This document shows, one piece after another, positions 1 to 7,755 of a stretch of 31,125 nucleotides of DNA. A program made the position numbers and the translations under genes. The DNA comes from CAZJLN01 sp964540765 (GTDB taxonomy: Bacteria > Chloroflexota > Anaerolineae > Anaerolineales > Anaerolineaceae): NCBI GenBank assembly GCA_964540765.1, contig CAZINW010000024.1, forward strand, positions 1-31,125. The letters run 5' to 3'. Within the stretch, counting starts at the first letter, position 1. The number at the start of each line of letters is the position of its first letter. The notes below the pieces were generated by a model, which had not been told where the DNA came from, ran no database searches, and worked only from the letters and a program-made list of their open reading frames with translations.

Positions 1-114
1 ATAAATTGAGATCAAAATTACTGATAATTGGGGTAAATGATAAACTCAGGTACCATGAAACAGCCTTTAAACTTGACACTCACAAAAGATACCTGTCTTC
101 GTTTGTTAATTAAA

Positions 115-123
115 TGGTACAAT
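115..123 (+). promoter_or_regulatory. Extended -10 promoter candidate for the ftsB-like gene
   Basis: The bases TGGTACAAT match the extended -10 consensus TGnTATAAT at all but one position. A start site near 130 would give a leader of about 18 nt before the ATG at 148. A perfect TTGACA lies at 73-78 but is too far upstream to be its -35, and no good -35 stands at 17 bp, which is acceptable for an extended -10 promoter. Sequence-based prediction only. Confidence 0.4.
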
Positions 124-147
124 TTATGCAATAATGATTTAATAGCT

Positions 148-546
148 ATGGAAAAGATCAAAAACTTCTTCAAAAACATCAAGTTTAATGACAATCGCCT
201 CCTCCTGGTTGTTGTGATCGTCATCCTTGTTCTTCTAATGATGGACTTTAACAACCGCATGACGCAAATGCTGAAGCTCAACCAACAGCGCGATCAACTC
301 AGCACGCAGGTGATCCAATTTGAACAAACCAAGCAGAGTTATGAAGAAAAGGTTATTTATGCCACCTCTGAACGAGCCCTGGAGGAGTGGGCTCGTGAAA
401 AAGCTCGCATGGTGGAAACCGGAGATGTTCCGATCATTGTATTAACCCCAGCCGGTCAACAGATTATTGCCACACCTGTTCCCCAAGTCACACCGGAAAG
501 TCTGGCTCATTGGGAAATCTGGCAGGAATTGTTCTTTGGTGATTAA
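148..546 (+). CDS. FtsB/DivIC-like septum formation initiator family protein
   Basis: Predicted bitopic membrane protein of 132 residues. A short basic cytoplasmic N-terminus (MEKIKNFFKNIK) precedes one hydrophobic segment at about residues 17-33. A Gln/Glu/Lys-rich coiled coil follows at about 37-75, then a motif of the form EEWAREKARMVETGD. That architecture is characteristic of FtsB/DivIC proteins, which link FtsL and FtsQ/DivIB in the divisome. The extracytoplasmic C-terminus (LTPAGQQIIATPVPQVTPES) is Pro/Thr-rich. The reading frame is open further upstream, to an ATG at 37, but the ATG at 148 gives a compact protein and follows the extended -10. No strong Shine-Dalgarno is visible. The gene is monocistronic: a terminator follows 24 bases after the stop. 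FtsL-like proteins share this architecture, so the exact paralogue is not certain. Confidence 0.75.
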   Translation: MEKIKNFFKNIKFNDNRLLLVVVIVILVLLMMDFNNRMTQMLKLNQQRDQLSTQVIQFEQTKQSYEEKVIYATSERALEEWAREKARMVETGDVPIIVLTPAGQQIIATPVPQVTPESLAHWEIWQELFFGD

Positions 547-570
547 CAGGAATTACCTCCCATAATGATC

Positions 571-597
571 AAAGGTAGGCTCACAACCTACCTTTTT
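571..597 (+). terminator. Rho-independent terminator of the ftsB-like gene
   Basis: A 9-bp perfect stem (AAAGGTAGG at 571-579 with CCTACCTTT at 587-595), a 7-nt loop and a run of five T (593-597). It begins 24 bases after the upstream stop and ends only 10 bases before the ATG of the next gene. Confidence 0.85.
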
Positions 598-607
598 GGT
601 TAAAGCG

Positions 608-1444
608 ATGATCGTATTATCTCATTTTCAACTTTCAGAATTGACGCCCCCTGCGTTCCCCATCGATATTTCCATCTCAATCGATCTGGGACAAACCATG
701 GTTCAGGCTCACCTCAATAAGGATGGCATTAACTTTCCAGATGGATGCCAGCTTGGCTGGGACCCCATTCAACGCATCCAGCTCGATCAAAACGGGTGCT
801 TTCTCATCAATGAAACAGGCATCCATCGCATTAAGTACTTTTCCGAAAAAAGCAACCGAACTTATAACCTCTTCCCGACTCCGTCAGCCCCGACCATGTT
901 GATCTCCGGCATCCCCATGCACCGCATTAAGGAGACCGACCCCTGGCAGGATACACTCGAAAAGATCAAATCCTTCGGTGGCATCCATGGCACCCTTTTG
1001 GATACAAATACAGGTTTGGGATACACAGCCATTGCCTCTGCCCAAACTGCCAGTTGGGTCATGAGCATTGAGATTGAAGCGGCTGTGCTCAAGCTTTGCC
1101 AGCAAAATCCCTGGTCAAAGCCACTCTTTCACAATCCCAGGATTTCATGCATGCTTGGTGACAGCTTTGAGATCGTCGCAACTTTACCTGACCGGTCTTT
1201 TGACAATATCCTGCATGATCCACCCACTTTTTCTCTCGCAGGTGACCTCTACTCCCTTGATTTTTACGCGCAGCTATGGCGTGTACTGGCAGCGAAAGGC
1301 AAGCTGTTTCACTATATCGGGAACCCCAACAGTAAAACGGGTGCCAACCTGACCAGGTCTGTAATTCAAAGATTGACTTCTGCTGGTTTTACGCAAATCA
1401 TCGCCAAACCAGAAGCTTTTGGCTTGTTGGCTCTGAAAAGATAA
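608..1444 (+). CDS. SAM-dependent methyltransferase, COG2521-like
   Basis: A 278-residue protein with a class I methyltransferase fold in its C-terminal half. The SAM-binding glycine loop is LDTNTGLGYTA (about 131-141). An acidic residue that would contact the ribose follows in MSIEIE (about 155). GDSFE (about 184-188) fits motif III, and HDPPTFS (203-209) is motif IV of the D/N-PP-[FYW] type used by many amino- and base-methylating enzymes. Residues 1-120 form a separate N-terminal domain of unknown role. The arrangement resembles predicted methyltransferases of COG2521, whose substrate is not established. The ATG at 608 is preferred over a TTG at 596 that falls in the U-tract of the terminator. 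Neither start has a good ribosome-binding site, so a later start or expression from a hidden promoter is possible. The substrate cannot be told from sequence. Confidence 0.7.
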   Translation: MIVLSHFQLSELTPPAFPIDISISIDLGQTMVQAHLNKDGINFPDGCQLGWDPIQRIQLDQNGCFLINETGIHRIKYFSEKSNRTYNLFPTPSAPTMLISGIPMHRIKETDPWQDTLEKIKSFGGIHGTLLDTNTGLGYTAIASAQTASWVMSIEIEAAVLKLCQQNPWSKPLFHNPRISCMLGDSFEIVATLPDRSFDNILHDPPTFSLAGDLYSLDFYAQLWRVLAAKGKLFHYIGNPNSKTGANLTRSVIQRLTSAGFTQIIAKPEAFGLLALKR

Positions 1445-1482
1445 ACGCAGCATTTATTCATTTACCCCCTGCACAACTGCCA

Positions 1483-1513
1483 CATCAGAAAGCCACATCA
1501 GAAACATCAGAAA
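1483..1513. repeat. Three direct copies of CATCAGAAA upstream of the mazG-like promoter
   Basis: Identical 9-mers at 1483-1491, 1496-1504 and 1505-1513. The last copy ends two bases before the proposed -35 (1516-1521). They could be a binding site for a regulator or a slippage expansion. Confidence 0.7.
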
Positions 1514-1515
1514 GA

Positions 1516-1543
1516 TTCTGTTATATTTTTTCTCATGTATAAT
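1516..1543 (+). promoter_or_regulatory. Promoter of the mazG-LOG-proS group
   Basis: A perfect TATAAT stands at 1538-1543, with TTCTGT (1516-1521) 16 bp upstream as a modest -35. Transcription would start near 1550, three bases before the ATG at 1553, so the message would be leaderless or nearly so. This also argues against the in-frame ATG at 1535, which lies inside the promoter. Confidence 0.6.
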
Positions 1544-1552
1544 TATTTACTT

Positions 1553-1879
1553 ATGGAGATAAACACGCTATCGCAACACATGCATGATTTCGTGGCTGCC
1601 AAAGGATGGTATGACCCTGAGAGTCCCAGACCTCAAACACTGCGCAACCTGGTAATTTCTCTTAACCTTGAAGCTGCCGAGGTGCTTGAATTACTACAGT
1701 GGCGCGAAGAAACTCCTGATAAACAAGCCCTCACCGGCGAATTGGCGGATGTGAGCCTTTATTTGCTTCAAATTGCCAGCGTCTCAGGGATTGATCTGGA
1801 AAAGGCAATCCTGGAGAAATTGCAGGAGAATTACAACAGGTCATGGGATGAAACCCCAACCCAGGATGATAAACAATGA
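1553..1879 (+). CDS. MazG-like nucleotide pyrophosphohydrolase
   Basis: A 108-residue, all-alpha NTP-PPase of the small dCTPase/RS21-C6-like type, predicted to hydrolyse non-canonical or surplus (d)NTPs to the monophosphate and pyrophosphate. The metal-binding acidic pairs are visible as E40-x2-E43 (LEAAEVLE) and E63-x2-D66 (GELADVSLYL), and KGWYDPESPRPQTLRNLVISLNLEAAE is the usual N-terminal pattern (about residues 17-43). The length fits a single-domain member of the superfamily. The start at 1553 is chosen because the alternative ATG at 1535 lies within the predicted promoter. The stop overlaps the start of the LOG-family gene as ATGA, so the two are probably translationally coupled. Confidence 0.85.
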   Translation: MEINTLSQHMHDFVAAKGWYDPESPRPQTLRNLVISLNLEAAEVLELLQWREETPDKQALTGELADVSLYLLQIASVSGIDLEKAILEKLQENYNRSWDETPTQDDKQ

Positions 1880-2424
1880 AAATCGCAGTATTCGGAAGTG
1901 CCAACCCAAAACCTGGAGATCCCTTGTATGCTGATTCCCTTGAGCTGGGTCATCTCCTGGCATCCGCACACTATGAAGTCATCACAGGCGGTTACATGGG
2001 CACCATGGAAGCAGTCTCCAGAGGTGCTGCCGAGCATGGTGCACATGTCATCGGTGTTACCTGCCAGGAGATTGAAGCATGGCGCCCGATTAAAGCCAAT
2101 ATATGGGTTAAAGAAGAGTGGGCGGCGGAAACCCTGGTTGACAGGTTGAACATGCTTACCCATCATTGTGATGCCGCACTTGCCCTTCCCGGCGGTATTG
2201 GCACCCTTGCGGAGATCTGTTTAACCTGGAACCAGATGGTGATCCAATCGTATGCCCCCAAGCCCTTGATCGTCATCGGTGAGGGATGGCGCTCCACCTT
2301 TGAGACTTTTCTCACCGCCCTGGATGTATACACACCAATAACCTACCGCCAGTGGCTGTCATTTGCTCCCGATGTCCATTCTGCTGTAAAATTATTAAAA
2401 CAGATGCTGGGAAAAGAACAATAA
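1876..2424 (+). CDS. LOG-family / SLOG-domain protein
   Basis: A 182-residue Rossmann-like protein. It begins with MKIAVFGSA, has the glycine-rich TGGYMGTMEAVSRGA (about 38-51) and the hallmark PGGIGTLAE (105-113). This fits the LOG/lysine-decarboxylase-like family. Characterised LOG enzymes release cytokinin-type bases from nucleoside 5'-monophosphates, and other SLOG proteins bind nucleotide-derived ligands. An Arg (R90) sits upstream of the PGG motif as in active enzymes. It overlaps the MazG-like gene by four bases, so a shared role in nucleotide clearance is plausible but inferred. The next gene, proS, starts 21 bases downstream. Confidence 0.8.
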   Translation: MKIAVFGSANPKPGDPLYADSLELGHLLASAHYEVITGGYMGTMEAVSRGAAEHGAHVIGVTCQEIEAWRPIKANIWVKEEWAAETLVDRLNMLTHHCDAALALPGGIGTLAEICLTWNQMVIQSYAPKPLIVIGEGWRSTFETFLTALDVYTPITYRQWLSFAPDVHSAVKLLKQMLGKEQ

Positions 2425-2445
2425 AGACGATAAGAAGAAAAATCC

Positions 2446-3882
2446 ATGGAAGATAAAAAATTACCCTCAAAAGCTGAAAATTTTTCTGAATGGTACAACC
2501 AGCTTGTACTGCGTGCTGAGCTGGCAGATTATGCACCAGTGCGCGGCTGCATGGTTGTAAGACCTTATGGTTGGGCGCTTTGGGAAAACATCCAGAAAGA
2601 ACTCGATGCGCGCTTTAAAGAAACAGGGCATGTCAATGCTGCCTTTCCCCTGCTCATCCCCATGTCATTTCTTGAAAAAGAAAAGGAACATGTGGAAGGA
2701 TTTTCGCCTGAATTGGCAATCGTAACGCATGGTGGTGGGGCTAAATTGGAAGAACCGCTTGTCGTTCGTCCCACATCTGAAACCATCATTGGTACGATGT
2801 ATGCCCGCTGGATCCAATCATATCGCGATCTGCCGGTGCTCATCAATCAATGGGGAAATGTCGTCCGTTGGGAAATGCGTACCCGTCTCTTCCTGCGCAC
2901 CCTTGAATTCTACTGGCAGGAAGGGCACACCGCCCATGCCACTGCCAAGGAAGCGGAAGAAGAGACCCTGCGTATGCTGGACGTCTATACGGATTTTGCG
3001 GTCAACGAAGCCGCTGTGCCCGTCATTCCAGGTCGCAAGAGCGAAACTGAAAAATTCGCGGGTGCTGTGCACTCCTATACCATTGAGGCCATGATGGGTG
3101 ACACGCGTGCGCTGCAATGCGGTACTTCCCATAATCTCGGTCAAAATTTTGCCAAAGCATTTGACATCAAGTTTCTTGATGAAGCCAACCAACTACAATA
3201 TTGCTGGACCACCTCCTGGGGAGTCTCAACCCGCTTTATTGGCGCCATTATCATGACCCATGGCGATGACCAGGGGCTCATCCTGCCCCCCAATTTGGCA
3301 CCTATTCAGGTCGTCATTGTTCCCATTTTCCGCAAGGAAGAAGAAAAAAACATGGTGATGGAAGCAGTCTCCCGTATTCAGGCCATGCTCTCCGACTTCA
3401 AAGTCAAAGTGGATGATCGCGACGAACTCACGCCTGGCTTTAAATTCAATGACTGGGAAATGCGGGGGGTACCTCTGCGGATCGAAGTTGGCCCCAGAGA
3501 TATGGCAAACAACAGCGTAGCACTTGCCCGGCGTGATATCCCGGGGAAAGAGGGCAAATCTTTTGTAGCACAGGATGGTCTCGAAATAACCGTTAGAACC
3601 ATGCTGGATGCGATCCAGGCCAATCTCTTGGTAAAAGCCACCCAATTCCGGGACAACCATATTTTTGAACCTGAGGATTACGAGTCATTTAAAGAGGTCA
3701 TTGAGAATAAAGGTTGGGCACGCGTTTGGTGGTCAGATAGCATTGAAAATGAAGCCCACATCAAAGAAGAAACCAAAGCCACCATCCGCTGTTATCCCAG
3801 TCAAGGCATCTCCACAGAAGGTAGATGTTTCTATTCGGGTCTAAAAACAAACCAAAAAGTGCTCTTTGCCAGGGCTTATTGA
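2446..3882 (+). CDS. proS: Prolyl-tRNA synthetase, archaeal/eukaryotic type
   Basis: A class II aminoacyl-tRNA synthetase that charges tRNA-Pro. The 478-residue length and absence of an inserted editing domain mark the short archaeal-like form (ProS type 3). Visible landmarks are RPTSETIIG (108-116), motif 2 EMRTRLFLRTLEFYWQEGHTAHAT (143-166), THGDDQGLILPPNLAP near motif 3 (271-286), an anticodon-binding domain from about 287, and the C-terminal domain ending KVLFARAY. In Thermus-type enzymes the C-terminal domain holds four zinc-binding Cys. Here only C449 and C461 are evident and the first pair is replaced by a WSDSIENE stretch, so zinc binding is probably lost. An AAGAAG-like ribosome-binding site precedes the ATG. 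The enzyme is a housekeeping protein and the assignment is secure. Confidence 0.97.
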   Translation: MEDKKLPSKAENFSEWYNQLVLRAELADYAPVRGCMVVRPYGWALWENIQKELDARFKETGHVNAAFPLLIPMSFLEKEKEHVEGFSPELAIVTHGGGAKLEEPLVVRPTSETIIGTMYARWIQSYRDLPVLINQWGNVVRWEMRTRLFLRTLEFYWQEGHTAHATAKEAEEETLRMLDVYTDFAVNEAAVPVIPGRKSETEKFAGAVHSYTIEAMMGDTRALQCGTSHNLGQNFAKAFDIKFLDEANQLQYCWTTSWGVSTRFIGAIIMTHGDDQGLILPPNLAPIQVVIVPIFRKEEEKNMVMEAVSRIQAMLSDFKVKVDDRDELTPGFKFNDWEMRGVPLRIEVGPRDMANNSVALARRDIPGKEGKSFVAQDGLEITVRTMLDAIQANLLVKATQFRDNHIFEPEDYESFKEVIENKGWARVWWSDSIENEAHIKEETKATIRCYPSQGISTEGRCFYSGLKTNQKVLFARAY

Positions 3883-3941
3883 TACCTTCAAGCAGCAGTG
3901 CCTTTTGATCAAATTGATATTTTCTATAAGTCATTAACCTC

Positions 3942-4784
3942 ATGCCAGCCATTGATCTGCAGCGTTTGCAAAAACAGGTAAGCGAGCTCAGGGAACTTAT
4001 CGGATTCCCGTATGATTTCTTAAGAAAATTTCATGAGATTCTTGTCTTCCACAACCACTGGGTGTTAAGGCAAAGTAGTAACAAAACCCCCCGCACTCTC
4101 CTGCACAGCTACCAGGTTCCAGCCCAGGTGATTCGCCAGATTGAGCTGGGTGTTTTACCTGTCGTAGAGGCATACCCTCATCAAGGATTATCTCTTGCAG
4201 ATCACTTGTGGCAGGATGATTTTATCGAATCGCGTGAATTTGCCTGCTCGATATTGGGTCAATTACCGATCTCTGCCAGCAAAGAAGTTAAAGACCGTAT
4301 CCTCACGTGGGCAGATCCCGACCTTGACAGGGCAGCCCTGGATGCTTTAATTACCAAAGCCGCTCTGCGATTGCGTACAGAAAATCCTGAATTCTGGGAG
4401 ACCATCGTCCTGGATCTTCTCTCCCACCCGGATCAAAATTTTCAGAATATCGGGCTGAAAGCCATTGCGGATGTCATTATAGATAAGAACTTCACCCGCG
4501 TACCTTCCCTTTTTAAATTGGTCAGGCCCTACCTTCAATCTCCAAAAGACCATTTGCGAGCCAGCCTGGCTGACACAATCGCTGCCCTTGCCCATCGTAC
4601 CCCAACTGAAACACTTTATTTCCTGAAGGAGATCCTCTCAGGCACACCAGGCGAAGAGGTTGAGATCACACTTCGCCGCTACGCAGCCTTTTTCCAAAAA
4701 GATCTCCAAAAAAATCTTTTGGATGCTGTTAAGGATCATGAGCAATTTCGTAAACAGAGTGAGTTATCAAAGAATTTAAAATAA
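3942..4784 (+). CDS. HEAT-like repeat protein, function unknown
   Basis: A 280-residue, predicted all-helical soluble protein. Segments such as SREFACSILGQLP (about 97-109), PEFWETIVLDLLSHPDQNFQNIGLKAIADVI and LRASLADTIAALAHRTPTETLYFLKEIL look like successive helix pairs of HEAT/ARM or AlkD-like repeats. The N-terminal 60 residues (LRKFHEILVFHNHWVLRQ) are conserved-looking but not recognised. There is no signal peptide, membrane segment or catalytic signature. It begins 59 bases after proS on the same strand, with no clear Shine-Dalgarno, and ends at a strong terminator. AlkD-like DNA-alkylation repair is one possibility. A protein-binding scaffold is equally likely. Confidence 0.5.
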   Translation: MPAIDLQRLQKQVSELRELIGFPYDFLRKFHEILVFHNHWVLRQSSNKTPRTLLHSYQVPAQVIRQIELGVLPVVEAYPHQGLSLADHLWQDDFIESREFACSILGQLPISASKEVKDRILTWADPDLDRAALDALITKAALRLRTENPEFWETIVLDLLSHPDQNFQNIGLKAIADVIIDKNFTRVPSLFKLVRPYLQSPKDHLRASLADTIAALAHRTPTETLYFLKEILSGTPGEEVEITLRRYAAFFQKDLQKNLLDAVKDHEQFRKQSELSKNLK

Positions 4785-4817
4785 AAAGACCGGAGAATTT
4801 ACTCCGGTCATTGTTTT
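4783..4817. terminator. Bidirectional terminator between convergent genes
   Basis: An 8-bp perfect stem (GACCGGAG at 4788-4795 with CTCCGGTC at 4802-4809) and a 6-nt loop. A5 on the left gives a U-tract for leftward transcripts, and a T-rich ATTGTTTTCT on the right serves rightward ones. It sits between the HEAT-like gene (+) and the lipoprotein gene (-). Confidence 0.85.
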
Positions 4818-4829
4818 CTATTTGACTGT

Positions 4830-5453
4830 CTATTCGATTTTTTTGACAATAAAATTGTCAAAACTGATGCTCACGTTTCCCACATTAAATGTGCCTGCCA
4901 TCAACCCAACATCACCTTTTGTGTATTCGCTGTCCACGACTTCATCCACCAGCTTATTATTAATGAATAGTGATAACTTCCCTTCTCCACAGACTGCCCT
5001 GATCGTATTCGTCTCATCACCAGTTTTGATTTGTTCGCTTTCTTCGAACCATTCCCCGCTCAGGTAATAAATCCCCTCCGCAGTCTTTTTTTGGATCATA
5101 TAGTACCCATCACTGCTGATCAGGAACATGTAAAATTGATCCAGCCCCATATAATTGCATATGATCCCGTAGTTATTATCATCCGTACCATTTATTTTTG
5201 TGGCATCCACCTGGACGCTGACATTTTCAAATTCCTGGTGTGCCAGGGCCCACCGATCAAATTGCGGCTCTTTTACATTGATCAGGTAGGATCCATTCAA
5301 ATATTCACTGATGCCCGCATCACCATTGTAGATATCCCATCCTGATTCTGCGTCGGAAAAATCATCCATGTAAAGAACCTCCCCGGTTGAACAAGATGCC
5401 GTGAAAAGTAAGGTAAAACAAATCAAAGCGAGACCACTTTTTATTGACTTCAT
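4830..5453 (-). CDS. Lipoprotein with a concanavalin-like (LamG/DUF1080-type) domain
   Basis: A 207-residue predicted surface lipoprotein. The signal peptide MKSIKSGLALICFTLLFTASC ends in a lipobox with the lipidated Cys at 21. The mature part starts with DDFSDAESGWDIYNGD and GSYLINVK, the N-terminal strand pattern of jelly-roll concanavalin A-like domains, and ends VGLMAGTFNVGNVSISFDNFIV, a common closing pattern of the same fold. Such domains often bind or cleave carbohydrate, but no catalytic residues can be assigned here. The start at 5453 is preferred over the in-frame ATG at 5483 because GGAG stands about 7 nt upstream of it and the 5483 start falls in the -10 box. Confidence 0.7.
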   Translation of the reverse strand: MKSIKSGLALICFTLLFTASCSTGEVLYMDDFSDAESGWDIYNGDAGISEYLNGSYLINVKEPQFDRWALAHQEFENVSVQVDATKINGTDDNNYGIICNYMGLDQFYMFLISSDGYYMIQKKTAEGIYYLSGEWFEESEQIKTGDETNTIRAVCGEGKLSLFINNKLVDEVVDSEYTKGDVGLMAGTFNVGNVSISFDNFIVKKIE

Positions 5454-5482
5454 AAACACTCCATATTTGCTCATGCCTGACA

Positions 5483-5488
5483 ATTATA
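5483..5488 (-). promoter_or_regulatory. -10 box of the lipoprotein gene
   Basis: Read on the minus strand this is a perfect TATAAT, about 30 nt upstream of the ATG at 5453. The region where a -35 is expected is occupied by a tandem 15-bp repeat and contains only a weak CTATCA. The poor -35 plus the repeat suggest activator-dependent transcription (inference). Confidence 0.5.
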
Positions 5489-5517
5489 CCTGATAGAACC
5501 TCACCTGATAGAACCTC
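5488..5517. repeat. Perfect tandem duplication of a 15-bp unit abutting the -10 box
   Basis: ACCTGATAGAACCTC occurs at 5488-5502 and again, identically, at 5503-5517. The duplication fills the spacer and -35 region of the lipoprotein promoter, a position suited to an operator or activator site. Confidence 0.8.
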
Positions 5518-5570
5518 TTAGACAATAAAAAAATGGCAAGACCATCTCAATAAATTCATTATGACATCAT

Positions 5571-5603
5571 AAAAAAATAAAAAGCCCGGCAAAAACCGGG
5601 CTT
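5571..5603 (-). terminator. Rho-independent terminator of hppA
   Basis: On the minus strand an 8-bp stem (AAGCCCGG/CCGGGCTT, 5582-5589 with 5596-5603) with a 6-nt loop is followed by a long U-rich tail (complement of 5571-5581). It begins 20 bases after the hppA stop. Confidence 0.9.
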
Positions 5604-5622
5604 AATAAAATCAACCTGAAAT

Positions 5623-7689
5623 TTACGGATGGAAGGATGCAATGATCGGCGCAAACAGGGATGCAACCAGTGACATCACTGTGATGAGCGTGTTCAAAGA
5701 GGGGCCTGCAGTATCCTTGAAGGGATCGCCGACGGTATCACCAACTACCGCTGCCTTATGCGCGTCTGACCCAGGCCCACCAAATTTGCCTGTTTCAATA
5801 TATTTCTTGGCGTTATCCCATAAACCGCCCGCATTTGCCATCAGCAAGGCAAAAATCACTCCAGTAAAGATCGCTCCGCCCAGGAAGCCACCCAGAGCAT
5901 CCGGTCCGAGACCAAACCCGACCAGCAGGGGCATGCCCACTGCCAGGAAAGCTGGCAGGATCAAAGAAGAGAGTGCACCTTCCGCTGCCAGACTAACACA
6001 GGTGTTGTAATCAGGCTTGTCGGTCCCTGCCAGGATGCCGGGTTTCTCCCGGAATTGCCTGCGGATCTCTTCAATCATGTCAAAGGCATTATGAGTAACT
6101 GAGAGCATTAATAGGGCACTGAAAAGCGGCGGAGTCATTGCTCCCAATAAGACACCAGCAACCACCACAGGATCCTGCAGACTGATGGTAATGGGGGACC
6201 CAGCTTTAGCAACGACTTCAGAGTATGCCGCAAACAAAGCCAGTACAGTCAGTGCCGCTGCACTGATGGAAAAACCTTTGGTGATCGCTTTGGCAGTATT
6301 GCCGGCAGAATCCAGAACATCAGCTCTCTCAATGACCTCCTGACCCATACCTGCCATTTCTGCAATGCCACGGGCGTTGTCAACAATGGGACCATAAGCA
6401 TCTGCAGAAACGATCATGCCACTGATGGAAAGCATGCCAACCGCACTGATACCGATGCCATATACACCTGACAATCCTAATTCAGGATTGTCAACCAGGA
6501 AGTAGGAGATCAAAGTGGCTGCTACAATGCCTATGATTGAGGGCACAATGCTGATCAAGCCATAGCTGTATCCCGTAATGATATTGATGGCTGCACCTGA
6601 TCCGGAAACGCGCGCAGTTTCGTTAACTGGTTTATGTGCATCTGACGTAAAGTAATCCGAAGTAAACCCGATGATGACCCCAGCAGCAAGACCAACCAAC
6701 GTCGCCCCGAGAATGCTGATGTCAAAGTCAGCTACCAAAACCAGGATTGCCACCATGATCCCAAAAATGACCGTGGTAATAATTGTGCCTCTGTTCAAAG
6801 CCGGACCGGGCTTGCCATTCTCACGCACCTTGACAAATTGAATGCCCAGCAAAGATGCAAAAATGCCCAGGGTACACAGGATAAGGGGGAGCATTGTATA
6901 CTGGCTTTGAATATCAGGATTGGGTAAAGTGGCACCCAAAAGCATGACAGCCACAGCGCTTGCGACATAGCTGTCAAAGATATCCGCACCCATGCCAGCC
7001 ACATCCCCCACGTTGTCACCGACATTGTCAGCAACCACAGCCGGGTTTCGAGGGTCATCTTCCGGGATGCCGATCTCAACTTTACCGACCAGGTCAGCAG
7101 CAATGTCTGCTGTTTTGGTGTAAATCCCTCCTCCAGCTTTAGCTAATAAAGCCAGGGTTGAAGCTCCAAAACTGAAGCCCAATACCACCTGCGAATCTTT
7201 GGTGATACCGTAAATAATGCTCATGCCGATCACTGCCAGTCCAACCATTGCCAGCCCCATCACGGAACCAGCATAAAACGAAAGCCTGAATGCTTTGTTC
7301 AAGCTTTCTTTTGCAGCCGTTGCCGTGCGGACGTTGGCTTCGACAGCCATGCCCATGCCCATGTAACCGGCAATAGCTGAGCAAAGAGCTCCAAAGATAA
7401 ATGCCAGTGACATGGAGACACCTGCTTTTGGATCAGGGACGCCTGTCTCCGTGTTCACAAGACTGAACACCAGTGCTATGATCACCCCCAGGATTACAGC
7501 TACAATTGTCAGGGCAGTGTAGAGACGTTTAAGGTAGGAAGCAGCGCCTTCTTTGATCCACGATGCAACTTCTTGTGCCTTTTCCGAACCAGCATTTTGG
7601 CGTTTTACCCAGAAGAACAGGTAAAGCGCTACACCAATAGATATCAAACCCGCCCCTATGCCAATATAAATCCAATAATCAAAATTCAT
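5623..7689 (-). CDS. hppA: Membrane-bound proton-translocating pyrophosphatase
   Basis: A 688-residue polytopic inner-membrane pump (about 16 helices expected for the family) that couples PPi hydrolysis to H+ export. The substrate motifs are present: DIAADLVGKVE (about 195-205), DDPRNPAVVADNVGDNVGD (211-229) and, near the C-terminus, GDTVGDPFKDTAGPSLNTLI. The segment SAGNTAKAITKGFS (461-474) has Lys (K467) and Thr (T470) at the two positions that are Lys/Thr in K+-independent enzymes and Ala-containing in K+-dependent ones, so this is predicted to be a K+-independent H+-PPase. AGGAG precedes the ATG. It has its own terminator, and a weak hairpin separates it from the upstream gene. It would recover energy from PPi made by biosynthesis, which suits an anaerobe. 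Confidence 0.95.
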   Translation of the reverse strand: MNFDYWIYIGIGAGLISIGVALYLFFWVKRQNAGSEKAQEVASWIKEGAASYLKRLYTALTIVAVILGVIIALVFSLVNTETGVPDPKAGVSMSLAFIFGALCSAIAGYMGMGMAVEANVRTATAAKESLNKAFRLSFYAGSVMGLAMVGLAVIGMSIIYGITKDSQVVLGFSFGASTLALLAKAGGGIYTKTADIAADLVGKVEIGIPEDDPRNPAVVADNVGDNVGDVAGMGADIFDSYVASAVAVMLLGATLPNPDIQSQYTMLPLILCTLGIFASLLGIQFVKVRENGKPGPALNRGTIITTVIFGIMVAILVLVADFDISILGATLVGLAAGVIIGFTSDYFTSDAHKPVNETARVSGSGAAINIITGYSYGLISIVPSIIGIVAATLISYFLVDNPELGLSGVYGIGISAVGMLSISGMIVSADAYGPIVDNARGIAEMAGMGQEVIERADVLDSAGNTAKAITKGFSISAAALTVLALFAAYSEVVAKAGSPITISLQDPVVVAGVLLGAMTPPLFSALLMLSVTHNAFDMIEEIRRQFREKPGILAGTDKPDYNTCVSLAAEGALSSLILPAFLAVGMPLLVGFGLGPDALGGFLGGAIFTGVIFALLMANAGGLWDNAKKYIETGKFGGPGSDAHKAAVVGDTVGDPFKDTAGPSLNTLITVMSLVASLFAPIIASFHP

Positions 7690-7722
7690 GTTGCACTCCT
7701 ATCCATTATTCTGTAATATTTA

Positions 7723-7743
7723 CAGGCGTCCCTCTCACGCCTG
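7723..7743 (-). terminator. Hairpin between the orphan gene and hppA, weak terminator candidate
   Basis: A perfect 7-bp stem (CAGGCGT 7723-7729 with ACGCCTG 7737-7743) and a 7-nt loop. The minus-strand tail TAAATATT is A/T-rich but lacks a U-run, so termination would be partial at best. It may instead be an mRNA-stabilising or processing structure. Confidence 0.4.
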
Positions 7744-7755
7744 AATTTAGTATCT

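Noticed and set aside
73..78. Perfect TTGACA as the -35 of the first gene
   Set aside because: No -10 stands 16-18 bp downstream; the next good box is 39 bp away.
37..147. In-frame upstream extension of the ftsB-like gene from an ATG at 37
   Set aside because: The extra residues look unlike protein of this family, and the extended -10 at 115-123 lies inside the extension.
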